A stretch of 9,150 bases of DNA from CBDTTM01 sp965363355. Lineage in GTDB: Bacteria; Bacillota; Negativicutes; Selenomonadales; Selenomonadaceae. Location: assembly GCA_965363355.1 (NCBI GenBank), contig CBDTTM010000097.1, positions 1 to 9,150 on the forward strand, in the 5' to 3' direction. The stretch's first letter is position 1. The number at the start of each line of letters is the position of its first letter. Positions 6,573-9,150 of the stretch are shown here, piece after piece. The translations under genes were made by a program, and so were the position numbers. Below the pieces are notes generated by a model. The model searched no databases. It was not told where the DNA came from and saw only the letters and a list, made by a program, of their open reading frames with translations.

Positions 6573-6956
6573 ATGCAGATTGAAGGCTTAACATCCGGTT
6601 CTCCGGTAGCTGCAAGTGCGATGCAAAGTGCACAGTCAGCGGCAACGGATGGACAAAACAAAAAATTTATCGATGCATTGAAGACAGCGCAAACAGAGGC
6701 TTCTACGGCAAAAAATGCTGCAGCGGACAAGAAGCTCAAGTCAGCGTGTGAAGGCTTTGAAGAGATGTTCTTAGACCTCATGTACAGTAAGATGCGTGAA
6801 ACTGTGCCGGATGATTCTTTGTTTGGCAAATCAAATGGCGAAAAGATCATGCAATCGATGCTCGATTCAGAGCTGACCAAGCAAATGGCGAAAGCCGGTG
6901 GAGTTGGTCTGGGGAATATGATTTATAAACAAATGAAAAAAACGAATCAGGCATAA
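6573..6956 (+). CDS. flgJ: FlgJ-type flagellar rod-binding protein (no glucosaminidase domain)
   Basis: A 127-residue protein matching only the N-terminal rod-binding/rod-cap domain of FlgJ. The conserved part runs from about residue 56 to 120: SACEGFEEMFLDLMYSKMRE, then FGKSNGEKIMQSMLDSELTK and MAKAGGVGLGNMIYKQM. Residues 1-45 are low-complexity Ala/Ser/Gln-rich. Enterobacterial FlgJ is about 310 residues with a C-terminal peptidoglycan hydrolase domain; here the reading frame stops before it and a terminator follows, so this is the short form seen in many other phyla. Wall penetration must use a hydrolase encoded elsewhere. No signal peptide is visible, consistent with type III export. AAGGTGA at 6562-6568 supports the start. 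Last gene of the flagellar operon. Confidence 0.92.
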   Translation: MQIEGLTSGSPVAASAMQSAQSAATDGQNKKFIDALKTAQTEASTAKNAAADKKLKSACEGFEEMFLDLMYSKMRETVPDDSLFGKSNGEKIMQSMLDSELTKQMAKAGGVGLGNMIYKQMKKTNQA

Positions 6957-6959
6957 GAA

Positions 6960-7002
6960 GAAAAGGGGCTGTATGCTAAATACAGCCCCTTTTCATTTTT
7001 TT
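6960..7002 (+). terminator. Strong rho-independent terminator closing the flagellar operon
   Basis: A perfect 15-bp stem (6960-6974 with 6980-6994, core AAAAGGGGCTGTAT) closes a 5-base loop (GCTAA) and is followed by A and seven T (6996-7002). It begins 3 bases after the flgJ stop codon. It separates the flagellar genes from the downstream exported-protein genes. Confidence 0.93.
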
Positions 7003-7024
7003 CGTGTATGCTTAAAAAGATTAT

Positions 7025-7030
7025 TATAAT
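7025..7030 (+). promoter_or_regulatory. Possible -10 element for the phosphodiester glycosidase gene
   Basis: A perfect TATAAT follows the flgJ terminator, but the expected -35 position (about 7001-7007) has no good match (TTCGTG at 18-base spacing). If used, transcription would begin near 7037, which would exclude the upstream in-frame ATGs at 7008 and 7029 as starts. Confidence 0.3.
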
Positions 7031-7046
7031 GTGGGAGATGTATGTA

Positions 7047-8450
7047 TTGCCGGAAATGAAATGTTTGTATAAGAAAATGGGTTTGCTCACACTGGCTTTT
7101 TTGTTTTGCCTGCAAGCGATAACTTTCGCAGCGCCGGCGAATTTGTCCGCTATGAGGAGCAGTGTCAGTGCCGATAAAGTCAGGATTGTTTTTGATGTGG
7201 ATAGCATTCCTGCTTATAATGTGACAACGGCTAATGATGGGCAGCAAATCATTCTTGATTTGCCTGGTCTGTCCGATGCACGCAAAATAAAGACGTTGGC
7301 TCTGCGCGATGACTTAGTCAAAAATGTCGCTGTTTCGAATGGTCCTAAGGGGTTGCATATTGTAATCGATTTGGATCATGCCGCTGACTATGTCGTAAAA
7401 CAGTTAAAAAATCCGAACCGTTTATTTATTGACATAAGCAAGGCTTCTGAAAGCAAGACTACAGCTGAGATGGCGCCAGGAATGGTGGAGACGACTTATG
7501 TTCGCCGTGATGGACGGGGCATGCTTACCGCCTATCTTTTGGACGTTGATACATCCAAATACACGCTGCGTCCGGCTATCGCCAATGGAGTCATTGCGGG
7601 CAGAGGCACAGTCAGCAGCATGTCAGACCAAAATAATGCCCTTGCAGCAGTGAATGCTTCATATTTTGCGCTCGATGGAGAACTTTTAGGTGTGACAAAG
7701 CTCGATGGGAAGATTGTCAGTACCATTGATATACCGCGTACGGCAGTAGGTTTTCTTAGTGACGGCAGTCCGGTCATCGGTACAATCAATTATAATGGAA
7801 CGATAAAGACAAAGAAAACAGTAGTACCGATTGCGGGCGTCAATTGTGAACGCTCAGAAAATAGTGCGGTCGTTTATAATGAATATTATGACGATACCAC
7901 AGGGACCAATGAATATGGCAAAGAATATGTTGTGAAAGACAATAAAGTTATCGCTATCAACACAGCCAATTCACCACTTGCCAAAGGAACGGTGGTTGTT
8001 TCTGTTCATGGGACGGCGGCAGATGCTTTGGCCGATGTAAAAGTGGGAGATTCGATGCAGATAACAGAAGACATCGGAGATCCATGGAATAAGGCAACAC
8101 AGATCATGGGCGTTGGTCCTCGTCTGGTCGCAGCTGGACAGGTCAATGTTACGGCTGATCAAGAGCAGTTTGGCGGCGATGTTGCTGGTGGACGGGCGCC
8201 TCGCACAGGTGTCGGAATTTTGCCGAATAAACATGTTCTTTTGGCGGTTGTTGATGGACGTCAAGAACAGAGCATCGGTTGCACGTTGACAGAATTTGCG
8301 CAGCTTCTTAAGAATTTTGGCGTCGTCGATGCAGTGAATTTCGACGGTGGCGGTTCTTCTGAACTTGTCGTTGGCGGCAAGGTCCTCAACAGTCCATCCG
8401 ATGGTTCGGAACGTAGTGTCGGCAGCGCGCTTGTTGTTTGCAGCAAATGA
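7047..8450 (+). CDS. Exported AMIN-domain phosphodiester glycosidase (NAGPA) family protein
   Basis: About 467 residues. After a signal peptide (MGLLTLAFLFCLQAITFAA region, probable cleavage near residue 28) comes an AMIN-like domain (about 32-132, with VRIVFDVDSIPAYNVT and LFIDISKAS), which in other proteins binds cell-wall or envelope structures. A NAGPA domain (formerly DUF2233) fills about 195-465: LAAVNASYFALDGELLGV, QIMGVGPRLV, GRAPRTGVGI and the hallmark VNFDGGGSSELVVGGKVLN. The family hydrolyses sugar-1-phosphodiesters in animals; bacterial substrates are mostly unknown, with cell-wall or exopolysaccharide roles suggested. The frame is open from ATG 7008, but that start abuts the flgJ terminator. 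GGGAG at 7033-7037 fits the TTG at 7047; ATG 7056 is the main alternative, so the start is uncertain. Probably transcribed separately from the flagellar genes. Confidence 0.88.
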   Translation: MPEMKCLYKKMGLLTLAFLFCLQAITFAAPANLSAMRSSVSADKVRIVFDVDSIPAYNVTTANDGQQIILDLPGLSDARKIKTLALRDDLVKNVAVSNGPKGLHIVIDLDHAADYVVKQLKNPNRLFIDISKASESKTTAEMAPGMVETTYVRRDGRGMLTAYLLDVDTSKYTLRPAIANGVIAGRGTVSSMSDQNNALAAVNASYFALDGELLGVTKLDGKIVSTIDIPRTAVGFLSDGSPVIGTINYNGTIKTKKTVVPIAGVNCERSENSAVVYNEYYDDTTGTNEYGKEYVVKDNKVIAINTANSPLAKGTVVVSVHGTAADALADVKVGDSMQITEDIGDPWNKATQIMGVGPRLVAAGQVNVTADQEQFGGDVAGGRAPRTGVGILPNKHVLLAVVDGRQEQSIGCTLTEFAQLLKNFGVVDAVNFDGGGSSELVVGGKVLNSPSDGSERSVGSALVVCSK

Positions 8451-8470
8451 TTTTGTCCTAGGTGAAACAC

Positions 8471-8498
8471 TTGCTATTGCCCGTGTATAAGGTATAAT
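8471..8498 (+). promoter_or_regulatory. Candidate sigma-A promoter for the small lipoyl-like protein gene
   Basis: TTGCTA at 8471-8476 (4 of 6), a 16-base spacer, and a perfect TATAAT at 8493-8498. The predicted start near 8505 is followed by the palindrome AAATCGATTT (8507-8516), which lies inside a larger imperfect hairpin AGAAAT...ATTTCT (8505-8525). No terminator is seen between the preceding stop codon and this site. Confidence 0.55.
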
Positions 8499-8559
8499 GA
8501 AAGTAGAAATCGATTTAAAATTTCTGTTCTTATTATAAATAGTATGAGGGGGAGCGAAC

Positions 8560-8856
8560 ATGAAGCGAAAACTTTTAATAACAGCGCTCTTTGTTTGTCT
8601 TATGGCTGGCGGTATTCATTTGGCTATTGCTGGAAGCCTTACGGATGTAAGGTCTACTTTAGGCGGTACGGTTTCTTGGACGGTGCCCGTGGGGACTCGT
8701 GTAGAAGAAGGCAGTGAGATCATTCGGATTTCCACTTTGACGGGAACGACTGCCGCGGCTAGAGCGAGTGTAGCTGGGACCGTGCAGCAAGTTCTTGTAG
8801 GTGAAGGACAAACTGTACAAAAAGGTGCTGTTGTGGCAAGAATTGGTCAGGATTAA
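8560..8856 (+). CDS. Small secreted biotin/lipoyl-like domain protein
   Basis: A 98-residue protein with a signal peptide (MKRKLLITALFVCLMAGGIH, probable cleavage after AIA at residue 24) and one biotinyl/lipoyl-like hammerhead fold making up nearly the whole mature part. Both half-motifs are visible: LGGTVSWTVPVGTRVEEGSE and SVAGTVQQVLVGEGQTVQKG. The turn between them (TLTGTTAAARA) has no lysine, so it cannot carry biotin or lipoate there. It resembles instead the lipoyl-like domain of HlyD/RND periplasmic adaptor proteins, but without the coiled-coil hairpin, barrel or membrane-proximal domains. The strong GAGGGGGAG at 8546-8554 supports the start. It has its own promoter candidate and lies 40 bases before an S55 peptidase-domain gene, perhaps co-transcribed. 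No transporter genes are adjacent in the window. Function unknown; a scaffold or adaptor role is conjecture. Confidence 0.8.
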   Translation: MKRKLLITALFVCLMAGGIHLAIAGSLTDVRSTLGGTVSWTVPVGTRVEEGSEIIRISTLTGTTAAARASVAGTVQQVLVGEGQTVQKGAVVARIGQD

Positions 8857-8870
8857 AAATAATATATAAT
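8843..8870 (+). promoter_or_regulatory. Weak promoter candidate before the S55 peptidase gene
   Basis: A perfect TATAAT at 8865-8870 with TTGGTC (3 of 6) at 8843-8848 and a 16-base spacer, overlapping the end of the preceding gene. It may add to read-through from the upstream promoter at 8471. Confidence 0.3.
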
Positions 8871-8896
8871 AAGGGAACTTTAAAGAGGTGAAGTTT

Positions 8897-9150
8897 TTGC
8901 ACAAATTGATGATGCGTATAATAGCGATGAGCTTGATGGTGGTGTGGCTGCCGATCGGAACGGTTTTGGCTATGCCTCAAATAATGACTACGGCTGAGCT
9001 GCAACCGGGAATGGTCGGAGTCGCAAGAACGGTGATGAAAGGTTCCGATATCGTCACGTTTGATGTAGAGATTTTAGGCGTTGAGGCAAATGGGAAAGGC
9101 GCGCATGAACAGATCCTCGCAAAAGCTTCGGGGCCGATTGTGGACCAGAC
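8897..9150 (+). CDS. SpoIVB-type S55 peptidase-domain protein (partial, runs off right edge)
   Basis: The N-terminal 84 residues of a protein open to the window end. TTG at 8897 is the best start, because GAGGTGA at 8885-8891 lies 5 bases before it; the ATGs at 8909 and 8912 are too distant from that site. A signal peptide is present (MHKLMMRIIAMSLMVVWLPI, probable cleavage after VLA at residue 25). The mature start resembles the S55 family opening: ELQPGMVGVARTVMKGSDIV, then TFDVEILGVEAN and a later ASGPIVDQT, where family members continue GGIAQGMSGSPV with the catalytic Ser; that part is outside the window. In spore formers SpoIVB cleaves SpoIVFA to trigger sigma-K processing, but related S55-domain proteins also occur in non-sporulating Negativicutes with unknown roles. 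No PDZ domain is visible in this portion. Presence of the catalytic triad cannot be judged here. Confidence 0.75.
   Translation, partial: MHKLMMRIIAMSLMVVWLPIGTVLAMPQIMTTAELQPGMVGVARTVMKGSDIVTFDVEILGVEANGKGAHEQILAKASGPIVDQ

Noticed and set aside
7008..7046. ATG at 7008 as the glycosidase start
   Set aside because: It lies only 5 bases after the terminator T-run, lacks a binding site, and puts a long extra segment before the signal peptide; a TATAAT lies inside this extension.
1..9150. CRISPR arrays, insertion sequences, tRNA or rRNA genes, integrase or attachment sites, defence genes
   Set aside because: I saw no direct-repeat array, transposase, integrase or structural RNA in either strand; the window is a compact housekeeping and flagellar locus.

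Overview
The window looks like chromosomal DNA from a diderm, flagellated Firmicute, most plausibly a Selenomonas-like member of the Negativicutes. Two things point there. The order mbl-like gene, flgF-like gene, flgG-like gene matches the Bacillus subtilis mbl-flhO-flhP cluster. Yet the same block continues into flgA, flgH and flgI, which build the P and L rings and only make sense in a cell with an outer membrane. The genus is an inference; no rRNA or other decisive marker is present.

Layout. At the left edge, on the minus strand, is the 5' part of a gene with PRC-barrel-like repeats that probably continues into an MgtE N-terminal/CBS region (bases 1-539). A 491-base AT-rich divergent intergenic region follows, holding a promoter candidate for each direction and two possible leader structures. 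From 1031 to 6956 everything reads rightward: an MreB/Mbl actin homologue, a FlgF-type rod protein, an intrinsic terminator that overlaps a good sigma-28-type promoter, then flgG-flgA-flgH-flgI-flgJ with gaps of 6 to 18 bases, closed by a very strong intrinsic terminator at 6960-7002. From about 7047 to the right edge lie three exported proteins: an AMIN plus phosphodiester-glycosidase (NAGPA) protein, a 98-residue secreted biotin/lipoyl-like domain protein without the attachment lysine, and the N-terminal part of a SpoIVB-type S55 peptidase-domain protein that runs off the window.

How the genes fit together. Mbl/MreB organises lateral wall synthesis. FlgF and FlgG build the proximal and distal rod, FlgJ is the rod-capping/rod-binding protein, FlgA is the periplasmic chaperone for P-ring assembly, and FlgI and FlgH form the P and L rings. 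The promoter layout suggests that mbl and flgF are transcribed from a housekeeping promoter while flgG onward can also be driven by the flagellar sigma factor. The three downstream genes are envelope proteins with their own promoter candidates. They need not be linked to motility.

Most of the window is a recognisable flagellar/envelope locus rather than a new system. The points most worth checking are the terminator/sigma-28 overlap, the absence of a lipidation cysteine in FlgH, the attenuator-like leader of the mbl gene, and the small secreted lipoyl-like protein next to an S55 peptidase.
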